Positions 48,198 through 57,191 of a stretch of 64,000 nt of DNA are shown here, piece after piece. A model generated the notes under the pieces. The model made no database searches and was not told the origin of the DNA. It was given only the letters and a program-made list of their open reading frames with translations. The stretch covers positions 62,001 to 126,000 of the forward strand of contig NZ_JAINFL010000008.1 of assembly GCF_022458895.1 (NCBI RefSeq), read 5' to 3'. How positions within the stretch are numbered: position 1 is the stretch's first letter; each line of letters opens with the position of its first letter. The position numbers were made by a program, and so were the translations under genes. This DNA comes from Roseihalotalea indica. Lineage in GTDB: Bacteria > Bacteroidota > Bacteroidia > Cytophagales > Cyclobacteriaceae.

Positions 48198-50459
48198 TTA
48201 TCTTTGTCGGCTAATGACCACATACCCTTGTTCCTTTTTCAGATCATCGGCTTCAATCGTGTAGAAGTAAGTACCATCCGGCAAATCCTGCCCTATCTTT
48301 AAGCCGGTATTTGAACTACCGGCCCAGCGCACGTCCTGATTATTATAATTAGTAGCCTGCCACACGACATTGCCCCATCGGTTAAAAATAGCAACCCGGT
48401 TGTTCACGTAATTAGCAATGTTGTCAATCTCCCAGGCATCATTCACGCCATCGCCGTCGGGTGAGAAGGCATCGTAGGTAATAATGCCAGCCCCTTCAAC
48501 CTGAATGATTACCACCGCTTCGGAGCAGTCTCCATCCACATCGCACAAACGATAGGTAAAACGATCTTCTCCCCACAAATCATCAAAAGGAATGTAGATA
48601 AATGAACCATCTTCCTGTAAAGTAAGGGTACCTCGGATAACATTCTCTTGTAGAAAAACCTGGTTTGGGTCATTAAAACTTAATGTGTCTATTCCATCAT
48701 CAGTCAGTACGTTACCTTCCAGCATTACTTCCATCGGAATGTTAAATGTATCATTAATAGCCACAGGCATACCATGAATTTCTTCTACGTACTCGGCCGC
48801 TTCACCACCTACTATAAAGGTGTAGGGATCTCTTTCTACATCATCGGTGGGAATGAAGATCGTAGCTGAATAATTACCGGCACTATCAGGAAAAAATGTT
48901 ACGGTAAAACTCACACTGTCTCCCGGAGCCAGTTTAGTGATTGCCGGTTGCGTTACAGCAAAGGCTGAATCACTGCTAACGAGCGGACCAGTGATGTAAA
49001 GACTATCTTCTCCAGTACTGATAATCCAGAAAGTGCGAGTCTGGGTTTTAGGGCCGATATCGGTAAAGATAGGTTCAAAGTCAGTATGGTTAGCAGAGGT
49101 AGCCAGCGTATCACCACTGGCAATGATCTGCTCGTTTCCCTTAACAGTTGCCTCAATAAACTCGGTGCCTGTTCCTAATAACGTAAAAGCGTAAGGGTTC
49201 TCATCTTCATCATTATTAGGGATCGTGATGATAGCCGTTGTATCGCCCAGTGCAGTAGGATCAAAGGTAACTGTAAAGCTGACACTATCCTGAGCGGGCA
49301 CCGTCATAACGGAAGGCAGTTCAATAGTAAATACTTCATTAGTAATACTAATGTCATCGGTGAGCACCAGATCCATCGTACCTAAATTGCAAATCCAGAA
49401 GGTATGACTGACACTGCCCTGGCTCGCGTTTACTCGCCCAAAATCTGTATTATCACTTTCAGCAGGAGTGGCATCACCATTCTCTATCGGTTGCCGGTTG
49501 CCTTTCACCACAATCCAGGGGTTATCCTTGCCCACGCCCTGTACTGCAAAAAAGTAAGGAGATTTATTATCTTCATTATCATCAAATGAGTTATTGGGTA
49601 TGGTGATAATAGCCATTGATGTTCCCGCCGAATCAGGATCAAACGTAACGCTGAAGCTAACACTATCGCCTTTAGGTACTGTCGATAGCAACGGTTGTGT
49701 TATGGTAAAAAACGGGTTATCACTATTGATAGTACCCAGGGTAAGATCAACGTTTCCTTCATTGACAATCCAATAAGTTTTCGTTGCCGTTTCGTTGTTT
49801 ACATCGACTGAGTCTTCATAGATAGTACTGTCTTTCAGCGACGGAATGAAGTCCATATTCTGAATGGTAGAATCATTTCCAGTAACGCTCAGGTCAACCA
49901 CTCCCGTAATTTTAGCCGATACGGCAAAGAGAAAGAACCCATCAATATCCAGGTTGTTGGGAATGGTAATATAAGCAACGGTGGAACTATCGGGAGTCAG
50001 TTTTACCTGAGCCGCCGGATTCAAGGTAACTTCAAAAGCAACACTATCCCCGGGAGAAATAACCCGGCTGGTGGGTTGTTTGGTGATTACAAATAAATCT
50101 TGATCACTTTGAATATCTCCATTAATGATAAGCTTTTTTGAGGGGTCAAAATTATTAGAATATTTCAGGTAAAATATTTTGGTTACCAGCGTGTCTTCAA
50201 CATCATGCACACCATAATAAGTACCGTCTTTATCCTCAGGTTTTATATCACCATTGGATATGGTTTTGTTACCCTTACCAATTACCGTTACTTCTTCCAG
50301 TGAGTCGGCCAAGGCTACATAACTACTCACCGAGGTATTACAATACTCCGTTGGTACTGCGCCATTTTCCGTAGCAAAGACACAGTTCGTCATTGACACT
50401 ATGCCATGGCATAAAACATTTATTATAAGAACAAAGAAAAATCGTCGGGCCAATATCAT
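48198..50459 (-). CDS. Large secreted protein with choice-of-anchor-D-like repeats and a C-terminal gliding/T9SS type B domain
   Basis: 753 aa with a signal peptide (about 1-30). Four similar segments of about 120 residues begin near residues 57, 187, 317 and 438 with motifs like TVKGN.Q.I.SGD and share the strand PGDSVSFTVTFDPDSAG; they resemble choice-of-anchor D / Ig-like domains. An Ig/cadherin-like part (about 555-655) has VAINDTFNIPMEVMLEGNVL. The last 90 residues, YDAFSPDGDGVNDAWEIDN to YVVISRQR, are the gliding-motility-associated (CHU_C) type B sorting domain. This is the likely type IX cargo of the PorP and OmpA partners downstream. Confidence 0.87.
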   Translation of the reverse strand: MILARRFFFVLIINVLCHGIVSMTNCVFATENGAVPTEYCNTSVSSYVALADSLEEVTVIGKGNKTISNGDIKPEDKDGTYYGVHDVEDTLVTKIFYLKYSNNFDPSKKLIINGDIQSDQDLFVITKQPTSRVISPGDSVAFEVTLNPAAQVKLTPDSSTVAYITIPNNLDIDGFFLFAVSAKITGVVDLSVTGNDSTIQNMDFIPSLKDSTIYEDSVDVNNETATKTYWIVNEGNVDLTLGTINSDNPFFTITQPLLSTVPKGDSVSFSVTFDPDSAGTSMAIITIPNNSFDDNEDNKSPYFFAVQGVGKDNPWIVVKGNRQPIENGDATPAESDNTDFGRVNASQGSVSHTFWICNLGTMDLVLTDDISITNEVFTIELPSVMTVPAQDSVSFTVTFDPTALGDTTAIITIPNNDEDENPYAFTLLGTGTEFIEATVKGNEQIIASGDTLATSANHTDFEPIFTDIGPKTQTRTFWIISTGEDSLYITGPLVSSDSAFAVTQPAITKLAPGDSVSFTVTFFPDSAGNYSATIFIPTDDVERDPYTFIVGGEAAEYVEEIHGMPVAINDTFNIPMEVMLEGNVLTDDGIDTLSFNDPNQVFLQENVIRGTLTLQEDGSFIYIPFDDLWGEDRFTYRLCDVDGDCSEAVVIIQVEGAGIITYDAFSPDGDGVNDAWEIDNIANYVNNRVAIFNRWGNVVWQATNYNNQDVRWAGSSNTGLKIGQDLPDGTYFYTIEADDLKKEQGYVVISRQR

Positions 50460-51294
50460 ATCAACAAAACGGCTTCAGTTTGGCATTTTGGCGTTTTACA
50501 CTAAGGCAGCAATAGGAATAAACGCAATATGACCGATTATTTCATAAGTATTTTTGTGAATGTTAGGCAGTTAGCACGAATGGGTAATGGTGGCAAAAAC
50601 TTTAGAACAATGAAAAATTTCTTTTCTCACTCTTAAATTCTTACACCTTGATTAGCAACCGGAACGGCAAAAAATTCTAGTAAGCTTCAGTTTTCAATTC
50701 AGGAAGAACAGCTCCTACTAGTAGTACCCAATGATGAAGTACAATTTACAACATCAAAAAAATGTTTTATTGGCTTTTATTACTTGTGTGCGAAGAATGA
50801 AGTTATAAACTCAGAAGAAGATAAATATTACACTGCGCTAATTTACTCACGCTTACTCTTTAATATCACAAACTATAATATAGCTTACAGTAAGCATTTT
50901 TGCATAGTTGATGGTTCTATGTCACTCAGAGCCTTTAGCGTAATTTCAACACTTTGTTTGTAGAGAGATAACCAGATTTATAAGAATGATCGTTAAAAAA
51001 CCAATAAAATAAATCATTTTTAACTATTCAAGTTAAAAATTTCGTAATTAATTACTCCTTTTAAAAATATTTCATCAAAAAAACATGGATTATATCTCTT
51101 TTCTCTTTGCTAAAACAGCGAGACTTGTTTGTTATTCCATAAGAGACTAAAAATGAAATAAAGAGTCGTTGCTCAAGCATCCTTCAAATTATCAGTATAT
51201 AATCGTTAAAAAGTCATATCGTTTCTTACTGATTTTGAGATTTTTACAAAGAAATTACCCTTTTATAAAAATACTGTATAATTTACACAAAATG
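50460..51294. other. Long AT-rich intergenic region with a start-less open frame
   Basis: About 835 bases, very A+T-rich, with no ordinary gene. A 104-codon frame runs open from 50652 to a TAG at 50961-50963, without an ATG until its last quarter. Its residues include FSIQEEQLLLVVPNDEVQF and KYYTALIYSRLLFNITNYNI, matching no family I know. It may be a gene remnant or chance. A palindrome CTACTAGTAG lies inside it. Confidence 0.4.
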
Positions 51295-51327
51295 CTTGCT
51301 CTTACCCAAAATCCTTCCTTACCTTTG
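51295..51327 (+). promoter_or_regulatory. Bacteroidota promoter of the histone-like gene
   Basis: CTTG at 51295-51298 as a -33-like element, then 21 bases, then TACCTTTG at 51320-51327, a perfect TAnnTTTG. This is the best promoter match in the window. The implied 5' untranslated leader is about 140 bases. Confidence 0.6.
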
Positions 51328-51474
51328 GCATGAAAATTCTATTCCACTGCTTTCCAAACAATTCGCCTGAATTTCAATTAGATATAACAAAAGGATCGCA
51401 GTTATTTCCACGTATTCCTTTTTACTTTTTATAAACCACAATTTCTATTTCTGTAACTAAACCCATTTTAAGTT

Positions 51475-51930
51475 ATGGCTAAATCAACAAAAACCACTAA
51501 AGCAACGGCTGAGAAAACTACTAAGCCCGCTGCTGCTAAACCTGCCGCACCAAAAGCAAAGGCAGAAGCGAAAGCAACTCCGAAAGCAAAAGCAGAACCA
51601 AAGGCCAAAGCCGCTCCGAAAGCAGCAGCTGCTAAAACCAATGGTAAAGCAACCAGCAAAGCAGCTGCCGGAGATCCTGCAGAAAAGCTAGCGCAAACCT
51701 GCCAGGAAGCGGCCGCTAAATTTGAAAAAATGAGCGATGAAAAATACACCGAAATCAAGGAAAAACTTGAGTGGTGTGTAGGTAGCTACAGCTACGACAA
51801 GAACCCAGCTGGCTTGAAAGAGTATGGCGGAAAAGCGATAGACCTACTAAAAGAGGCAAAGAAAGAAAAGCCTCGTTTGGTTTCGCAAAAGCTAATCACT
51901 GACTTAGAGAAGTCACTGGCCAGCGTATAA
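51475..51930 (+). CDS. Lys/Ala/Pro-rich histone H1-like DNA-binding protein
   Basis: 151 aa. Residues 1-65 are a disordered tail of repeating KAxAKPKA, AAAK and TKPAAAK words, very basic, resembling eukaryotic H1 tails and chlamydial Hc1-like proteins. Residues 66-151 are a compact helical domain with MSDEKYTEIKEKLEWCVGSY and KLITDLEKSLASV. The tail would bind DNA electrostatically and act in nucleoid packing. Its codon-repeat DNA is GC-richer than its flanks. A strong promoter precedes it and a terminator follows, so it is a single-gene unit. Confidence 0.8.
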   Translation: MAKSTKTTKATAEKTTKPAAAKPAAPKAKAEAKATPKAKAEPKAKAAPKAAAAKTNGKATSKAAAGDPAEKLAQTCQEAAAKFEKMSDEKYTEIKEKLEWCVGSYSYDKNPAGLKEYGGKAIDLLKEAKKEKPRLVSQKLITDLEKSLASV

Positions 51931-52068
51931 AACAAGACCTGCTCATACCCATCTTCTTCCTACCTTCTTACAGAAGATGTGACCAGACCTAAAAGAGTTG
52001 TTCCGGCTTAACAAGATCTAACAGCCTCAATTCTAAACGTAACCGATGGGTTTTGAACAACGTTAATG

Positions 52069-52105
52069 AAGGAGCTACTTCGATAGAGGTAGCTCCTTTC
52101 TTTTG
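52069..52105 (+). terminator. Rho-independent terminator of the histone-like gene
   Basis: Arms AAGGAGCTAC (52069-52078) and GTAGCTCCTT (52089-52098) pair perfectly, followed by TCTTTT. It lies about 140 bases after the stop, so the mRNA has a long 3' tail. Confidence 0.8.
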
Positions 52106-52169
52106 AAGTCACTTGCGAAATCCACCGCTTTGCTGTATCATCGTTTTTTGGCCGTAATTGTCTTAAATC

Positions 52170-53780
52170 ATGATGCGCTTTTCTACCATCCTACTCCTAC
52201 TTTTCCTGATTTCGCGTTGTTCGGTACTACCTCTTTTTGCTCAGGAAGAACCCATTCCGCGCGCTCCCGAACGAAGCGAAGGTGAAGGGCCTTTCCCGCA
52301 GCTCATTATCCGCGGTGTTACTCTCATCAATGGTGCCGGTTCCCCGCCCGTGGGTCCGGTCGATGTAATAGTTGAAAATAACCGGATTGTTTCTATCAAA
52401 AATGTAGGGTACCCGGGTGTGCCAATTAAGGAAGAAAGCCGTCCGGTGCTGGAGGAAGGGGGCAAGGAGATTGATGCCACTGGCATGTACCTGCTGCCTG
52501 GTCTCATTGACATGCACGGCCACATTGGTGGGAAAGGACAAGGCACCCCAGCCGAATACGTATTCAAACTCTGGATGGCCCATGGGATAACCACCGTGCG
52601 TGATCCCGGAAGCGGAAATGGTCTGGACTGGACTTTAGATCAGAAAGAGAAGAGCGCAAATAATACCATCACTGCTCCTCGCATTCAAGCCTATTCATTC
52701 TTCGGGCAGGGGCTTGAAGATGGAGTGAACACACCTGAAGAAGCCCGTACCTGGGTGCAGGATATTGCCGACCGAGGCGCCGATGGCATCAAGTTTTTTG
52801 GTGCCCGACCCGATATTATGGAAGCCGCACTGGACGAAGCAAAGAAGCAAAATCTACGTTCGGCCTGTCATCATGCCCAACTCAATGTAGCCTGGCTTAA
52901 CGTGTTAAACACCGCTCGCATGGGGCTTACCAGCATGGAACATTGGTATGGTTTGCCCGAAGCACTATTCACCGAACGCACCATTCAGAATTACCCACTA
53001 GACTATAACTACCAGAACGAACAACACCGCTTCGGGGAAGCCGGAAAGCTGTGGTTACAGGCAGCCGAGCCTGGCTCAGACCGGTGGAATGAAGTAATGG
53101 ACGAGCTGATCGCTCTAGACTTTACCATCGATCCAACATTCAATATTTACGAAGCGAACCGCGACCTGATGCGAGCCCGCCGGGCTGAATGGCACGATGA
53201 TTACACCCTTCCCTCTCTATGGAAATTTTACGAACCCAGCCGTGTATCGCACGGTTCACACTGGCATAGCTGGGGCACCGAAGAAGAAGTAAACTGGAAG
53301 CAAAACTACCTTCGCTGGATGCAGTTTGTAAACGAATATAAAAATCGGGGCGGGCGCGTCACCACGGGTTCAGACTCCGGATTTATTTATCAACTCTATG
53401 GCTTTGCCTACATCCGCGAACTGGAGTTGCTGCGCGAAGCGGGCTTTCATCCTCTGGAAGTGATCCGAGCGGCAACGCTGAAAGGCGCAGAGGCATTGGG
53501 TATGGAACAGGAGATTGGCTCTATTGAGGTAGGCAAACTGGCCGATATGATTTTAGTAGAGGCGAACCCGTTGGCCAACCTGAAAGTACTCTACGGCACT
53601 GGAGCCATTAACTTGGATGAGAACAACGAAGTGCAACGTGTTGGTGGAGTAAAATATACCATCAAAGACGGTATTATCTACGATGCCAAACAACTTCTGG
53701 CCGATGTAAAAGCGATTGTTGATGAAGCAAAACAGAAAGCCGGTATTGAAGAGCTATCTCAACCTGGAACCGAAGATTAA
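52170..53780 (+). CDS. Exported amidohydrolase-family metal-dependent hydrolase
   Basis: 536 aa. The signal peptide (about 1-24, LFLISRCSVLPLFAQ) could also be a lipoprotein signal at Cys17. After a short linker the composite amidohydrolase fold starts at about 45: LIIRGVTLINGAG, then LLPGLIDMHGHIGGKGQG with metal ligands His116 and His118, GADGIKFFGAR (Lys position of the family), ACHHAQLN, TSMEHW and VTTGSDSGFIYQL with a final Asp. It closes with IGSIEVGKLADMILVE. The substrate is unknown; relatives are imidazolonepropionase-like or prolidase-like. Confidence 0.87.
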   Translation: MMRFSTILLLLFLISRCSVLPLFAQEEPIPRAPERSEGEGPFPQLIIRGVTLINGAGSPPVGPVDVIVENNRIVSIKNVGYPGVPIKEESRPVLEEGGKEIDATGMYLLPGLIDMHGHIGGKGQGTPAEYVFKLWMAHGITTVRDPGSGNGLDWTLDQKEKSANNTITAPRIQAYSFFGQGLEDGVNTPEEARTWVQDIADRGADGIKFFGARPDIMEAALDEAKKQNLRSACHHAQLNVAWLNVLNTARMGLTSMEHWYGLPEALFTERTIQNYPLDYNYQNEQHRFGEAGKLWLQAAEPGSDRWNEVMDELIALDFTIDPTFNIYEANRDLMRARRAEWHDDYTLPSLWKFYEPSRVSHGSHWHSWGTEEEVNWKQNYLRWMQFVNEYKNRGGRVTTGSDSGFIYQLYGFAYIRELELLREAGFHPLEVIRAATLKGAEALGMEQEIGSIEVGKLADMILVEANPLANLKVLYGTGAINLDENNEVQRVGGVKYTIKDGIIYDAKQLLADVKAIVDEAKQKAGIEELSQPGTED

Positions 53781-53802
53781 TTGAATTGATAGAGCGTCAT
53801 AA

Positions 53803-53838
53803 AAAAAGGAGCTCACTTTACTCAGTGAGCTCCTTTTT
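53803..53838. terminator. Bidirectional perfect hairpin terminator
   Basis: AAAAAGGAGCTCACT (53803-53817) and AGTGAGCTCCTTTTT (53824-53838) pair perfectly around a six-base loop. It lies between the convergent ends of the amidohydrolase and the alcohol dehydrogenase and can serve both. Confidence 0.9.
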
Positions 53839-53856
53839 ATAGTCTATCCGAGAAGA

Positions 53857-55017
53857 TTATGGTTGAAGAACCACCTTCACGCAGTTGTCTTTCTTCTCAT
53901 TAAAAATCTCATAACCGTGCACGGCTTCGGCCAGCGGCAGGCGGTGAGTAATGATATCATCCAGTATTACATCACCTTGCTGCACGTGTTCAATCAGCCG
54001 GTCAATGTACCGTTGTACGGGGGCCTGTCCGGCTTTAAGCGTAATAGCTTTATCAAAGATTTTACCGAAAGGAAACTGATTGTAGTTCGTGGCATACACC
54101 CCTACCACGGTAACCGTTCCACCACGCCGAACCGCATTCAGTGCATTTTCAATCACTTCGGCAGTGCCTGCTTGTCCGCCCAGCGTGCCTAGTGCTTTAT
54201 CGACAATACTGCGGTCAGCTTCCATCCCTACTGCATCCACGCACACATCGGCTCCACGCCCTTCGGTCATGCTGCGTACTACTTCGGCCACGTCTTCTTC
54301 CGCAGCGTTGATGGTTTCTACCTTGGCTGTTTGTCGGGCTTTCTCCAGACGATACGGCTGAATGTCTACCCCAATAACACGCTTTGCACCGCGCAACCAG
54401 GCAGCCTTTTGCGCCATAATACCCACCGGGCCACAGCCGAATACTACTACGGTTTCTCCGCCTTGTAAATTAGCCCAATCGATACCAGCATAGCCGGTCG
54501 GAAAGATATCTGTCAGGAAAAGAGCCTGTTCGTCAGTAAGGGTATCAGGTACTTTTCGGGGACCGAAATCTGCATAGGGTACGCGTACGTATTCTGCTTG
54601 CCCGCCGTCATAGCCACCGTACAGACTGGTATAACCAAATAAGGCTCCACCTTTGCCTTTAGTAACGTCACCTTCTGGCCCATAAAATTCCGGATTAGAA
54701 TTTTCACACTGAGTATGCAGTTGCTGCTGCTGGCAAAAGTAGCATTGACCACAGCCAATGGGAAAAGGAACCACCACCCGGTCGCCCCGCTTCAGGTTAG
54801 AGACATCGGTACCGGTTTCTTCTACAATACCCATAAACTCATGGCCGACTACAAACTTCTGCTTGTCAGGAATGAGTCCGTTATAGATATGCAGGTCCGA
54901 GCCACAAATGGCGGTAGAGGTAACCCGAATAATAGCATCGCGACTGTCTTTAATAATGGGATCAGGCACCGTATCGACGCTTACATGTTTGGGTTTGTGA
55001 TAAACAAGAGCTTTCAT
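53857..55017 (-). CDS. Zinc-dependent alcohol dehydrogenase (formaldehyde-dehydrogenase-like MDR)
   Basis: 386 aa, cytoplasmic. The catalytic zinc ligands are in TAICGSDLHIYNG (Cys38) and VVGHEFMG (His), the structural zinc site in PIGCGQCYFCQQQQLHTQCE (four Cys), and the NAD loop in VVVFGCGPVGIMAQKAAWL (about residues 190-208) with GVDIQPYRLEKAR deciding NAD. The insert around GGYDGGQAEYVRVPYADFG is typical of the glutathione-independent formaldehyde dehydrogenase group of medium-chain dehydrogenases. The true substrate is uncertain. It stands alone on the minus strand. Confidence 0.92.
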   Translation of the reverse strand: MKALVYHKPKHVSVDTVPDPIIKDSRDAIIRVTSTAICGSDLHIYNGLIPDKQKFVVGHEFMGIVEETGTDVSNLKRGDRVVVPFPIGCGQCYFCQQQQLHTQCENSNPEFYGPEGDVTKGKGGALFGYTSLYGGYDGGQAEYVRVPYADFGPRKVPDTLTDEQALFLTDIFPTGYAGIDWANLQGGETVVVFGCGPVGIMAQKAAWLRGAKRVIGVDIQPYRLEKARQTAKVETINAAEEDVAEVVRSMTEGRGADVCVDAVGMEADRSIVDKALGTLGGQAGTAEVIENALNAVRRGGTVTVVGVYATNYNQFPFGKIFDKAITLKAGQAPVQRYIDRLIEHVQQGDVILDDIITHRLPLAEAVHGYEIFNEKKDNCVKVVLQP

Positions 55018-55110
55018 AGGTTAAAAATTGATAGTTAAAAAAACAAAAAGTACCAAGCTAACCGGTCTGGCGGTAGAATGTTGACCCAGAAACCTTTCGC
55101 TTTAAAAATC

Positions 55111-55252
55111 ATGTCGGATTGAGATAGGGAACGTTCCGTCTATATCGATGATGTGTTACCGGAGGCGGTCAGAGGAGGCCGTACGGGGTACTTGCCTTCT
55201 GACCCCGCTTCCTATTGCGTCTTTAATAGAAAATCAGAGTAGCGTCTACTGT
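55111..55252 (+). repeat. Dispersed palindromic repeat, copy E
   Basis: This has the best-kept hairpin: GGAGGCGGTCAGAGGAGGC and, on the other side, GCCTTCTGACCCCGCTTCC, around CGTACGGGGTAC. The entry is GATGTGTTACC and the tail is GTCTTTAATAGAAAATCAG then AGTAGCGTCTACT, as in copies A and D. Nothing else is evident in the 55018-55398 gap. Confidence 0.72.
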
Positions 55253-55398
55253 TGATCTAAACCAGTAATCTTTTATCTTATAAGTTCGTTTGTTTCTTTT
55301 TCTGCATCCTATGCTAGAAAGAAGCAAGTCAATTACTCATTCTATCACCTTATACACCGCATTAATTATTTTTTATTCACTCATTCACCATCTATCCT

Positions 55399-56049
55399 AT
55401 GTTTAAAATTTTCAGTTTGATTTTTTGTGTATACCTGCTGGTAGAATTTTCTGCATATGCGCAGGAAGATGTCATTACGATGGATAACGAAGCCAATGGT
55501 CTTAATAACCAGGGATACGAAGCTTTGGAACAAGGTAACTACGAGCAGGCGAAAGACCTCTTGTGGCAGGCCATTGCCAGAGATTCATCAGTGGCGGCTT
55601 ATTACGAAAACCTCGCCCTGGCCTGTCAGCGCTCTAATGATCAGGCAGGGCTGCTCAAGTGCTATGCCACTGCCAAGAAGAACATTCCCGACAATCCGCA
55701 GATATTTTATTATAGTGGCGATGCGCTGCAAAACGCTAGCCGCTACAAAGAAGCTATTCAAGATTATGACCGCGCCATTGCCTTAAGTCAAAATGACGAG
55801 CCACCACTGCTTCATCTGTATTACTTTAACCGTGGCAACTCTTACCTTAAGCTAAAGCAGTTTCAAAAAGCAGTAGAGAACTACAATCAGTCGTTGAAGA
55901 TTCTTCCCCAGCATGCCCCCTCGTATGCCAACCGGGGCATGGCCCGCTACAACCTGAAGAACCGGGATGGTGCCTGCTCCGACTGGCAGAGTGCCTACGA
56001 TAATGGTTACGAACCGGCATCTACTTACCAGAAAAAATTCTGTCAGTAA
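55399..56049 (+). CDS. Exported tetratricopeptide-repeat protein
   Basis: 216 aa with a signal peptide (about 1-21, VEFSAYAQ). Five TPR-like units follow: LNNQGYEALEQGNYEQAKDL, VAAYYENLALACQRSNDQAG, PQIFYYSGDALQNASRYKEA, LYYFNRGNSYLKLKQFQKAV and APSYANRGMARYNLKNRDGA. The last ends in SDWQSAYDNGYEPAST, a Sel1-like finish common in Bacteroidota. It would be a periplasmic or outer-membrane scaffold protein. No partner can be named from context. Confidence 0.88.
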   Translation: MFKIFSLIFCVYLLVEFSAYAQEDVITMDNEANGLNNQGYEALEQGNYEQAKDLLWQAIARDSSVAAYYENLALACQRSNDQAGLLKCYATAKKNIPDNPQIFYYSGDALQNASRYKEAIQDYDRAIALSQNDEPPLLHLYYFNRGNSYLKLKQFQKAVENYNQSLKILPQHAPSYANRGMARYNLKNRDGACSDWQSAYDNGYEPASTYQKKFCQ

Positions 56050-56250
56050 GCCACCACTAAGGTATTGGGGCTTGGCTGGGGGGGGCAGGTGAACGTCATA
56101 GATCGATGTTCATTAATGGACAATCTCGTTCCATTTGCGAACAGCGCATATACCTCTCAAGCCTTAAATTCCGTCAATTTGAGGCTTGTTTCAATTGGCA
56201 TTTCCCTTGTTTCGCAGGGTTTATCAGTTAACCCAATTAATGACGAAACA

Positions 56251-56936
56251 ATGAAACCCAAAATTAATGTAGTATGGATTATCTTGCTAGGGGTAATTCT
56301 CTGGCAGTGTACCGAAGATGAAGAAGCCCCCCTTCCTTCTCCTCCAGCAACCGTAGTCGATTTTGCCCTGGATCACCAGACGCTACCCAAACAGGGAAGC
56401 CCGCTCTCCGTTAACCTCACCTTTAACCGGGCCGCAGCCACCACCGGCCTGGTAGTAGTGCGGATCGATGGTGACGCAGTGTATTCTCAGCACTTTACTA
56501 CCTCTCCGGAAGCCGAAGAAGGAGTTGTGATTCTGCCCATTGAAAAAGGACAATCTTCTACGCACTTTACCGTAAGCACCGTAAATGACCAGGAGTGGAC
56601 AGATGATAAACATCTCTCCTTTTTTCTGGATAGCCCCTCGTCCGGGTTTGCCCTGGGAAACAAGGTAAATGCTTCATTAACTTTAGTTGATGATGAAGAT
56701 ACCAACCCCGCAGAACTGGTAGCCACCATTGAGTTTGCCGAAGACTCAGCCCAGGTTCTGGAAAGCGATACTGAAGTTCCAACGGCAGCTCCGGAGGGGT
56801 AGTCGTTACTTTGGCACCTGCCGAGTTTCATCAGCAAATACTACCCAGCGGCAAAGTAACCCTCACCGGTATTGTCGGTGACTGGGGCCGGTTGCAACCT
56901 CAACGGTATACGCAGGATATTACCACAGCTTTATAA
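56251..56936 (+). pseudogene. Calx-beta-like lipoprotein, frameshifted near its end
   Basis: The ATG at 56251 gives a lipoprotein signal (INVVWIILLGVILWQC, Cys21); a longer frame upstream has no signal. Calx-beta-like strands follow (WTDDKHLSFFLDSPSSGFAL, NKVNASLTLVDDED), then a second such segment starts ATIEFAEDSAQVLES. The frame stops at 56802 after VPTAAPEG, but another frame continues GSSGGVVVTLAPAEFHQQIL and VTLTGIVGDWGRLQPQRY to a stop at 56936. A small indel near 56780 would join the two. It may be a true pseudogene or a sequencing error. Confidence 0.6.
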
Positions 56937-57191
56937 TTGTTAGGTTTGATACGATAGCTGCATAGGAATACTTGTGCAGCTATTTTTTAACTGCTATTTT
57001 CTTTTGCCATTATGTTACCAGAACTACTCTATTTTTCCCCGTATCAAAGTTATGCAGCTTCATAATGCCCCTTTATCTCCTTCTCAGCGGTAAATAGCTG
57101 TTAAATTTTGTGAATTTTTCTTAACCCGTGATCGTTTTTTCTCGAACTGACTGTTTGAATATAACATTAAGATCTTTTGTAACTTTTTTTT

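Noticed and set aside
50652..50963. The start-less frame considered as a LytTR-type regulator fragment
   Set aside because: The order of residues does not follow the LytTR pattern (no EADGNY or RVHRS-like motif).
51468..51758. Minus-strand Ala/Phe-rich frame opposite the histone-like gene
   Set aside because: It is the complement of the KA-repeat DNA, which gives low-complexity Ala/Phe/Leu words and no real protein signature.
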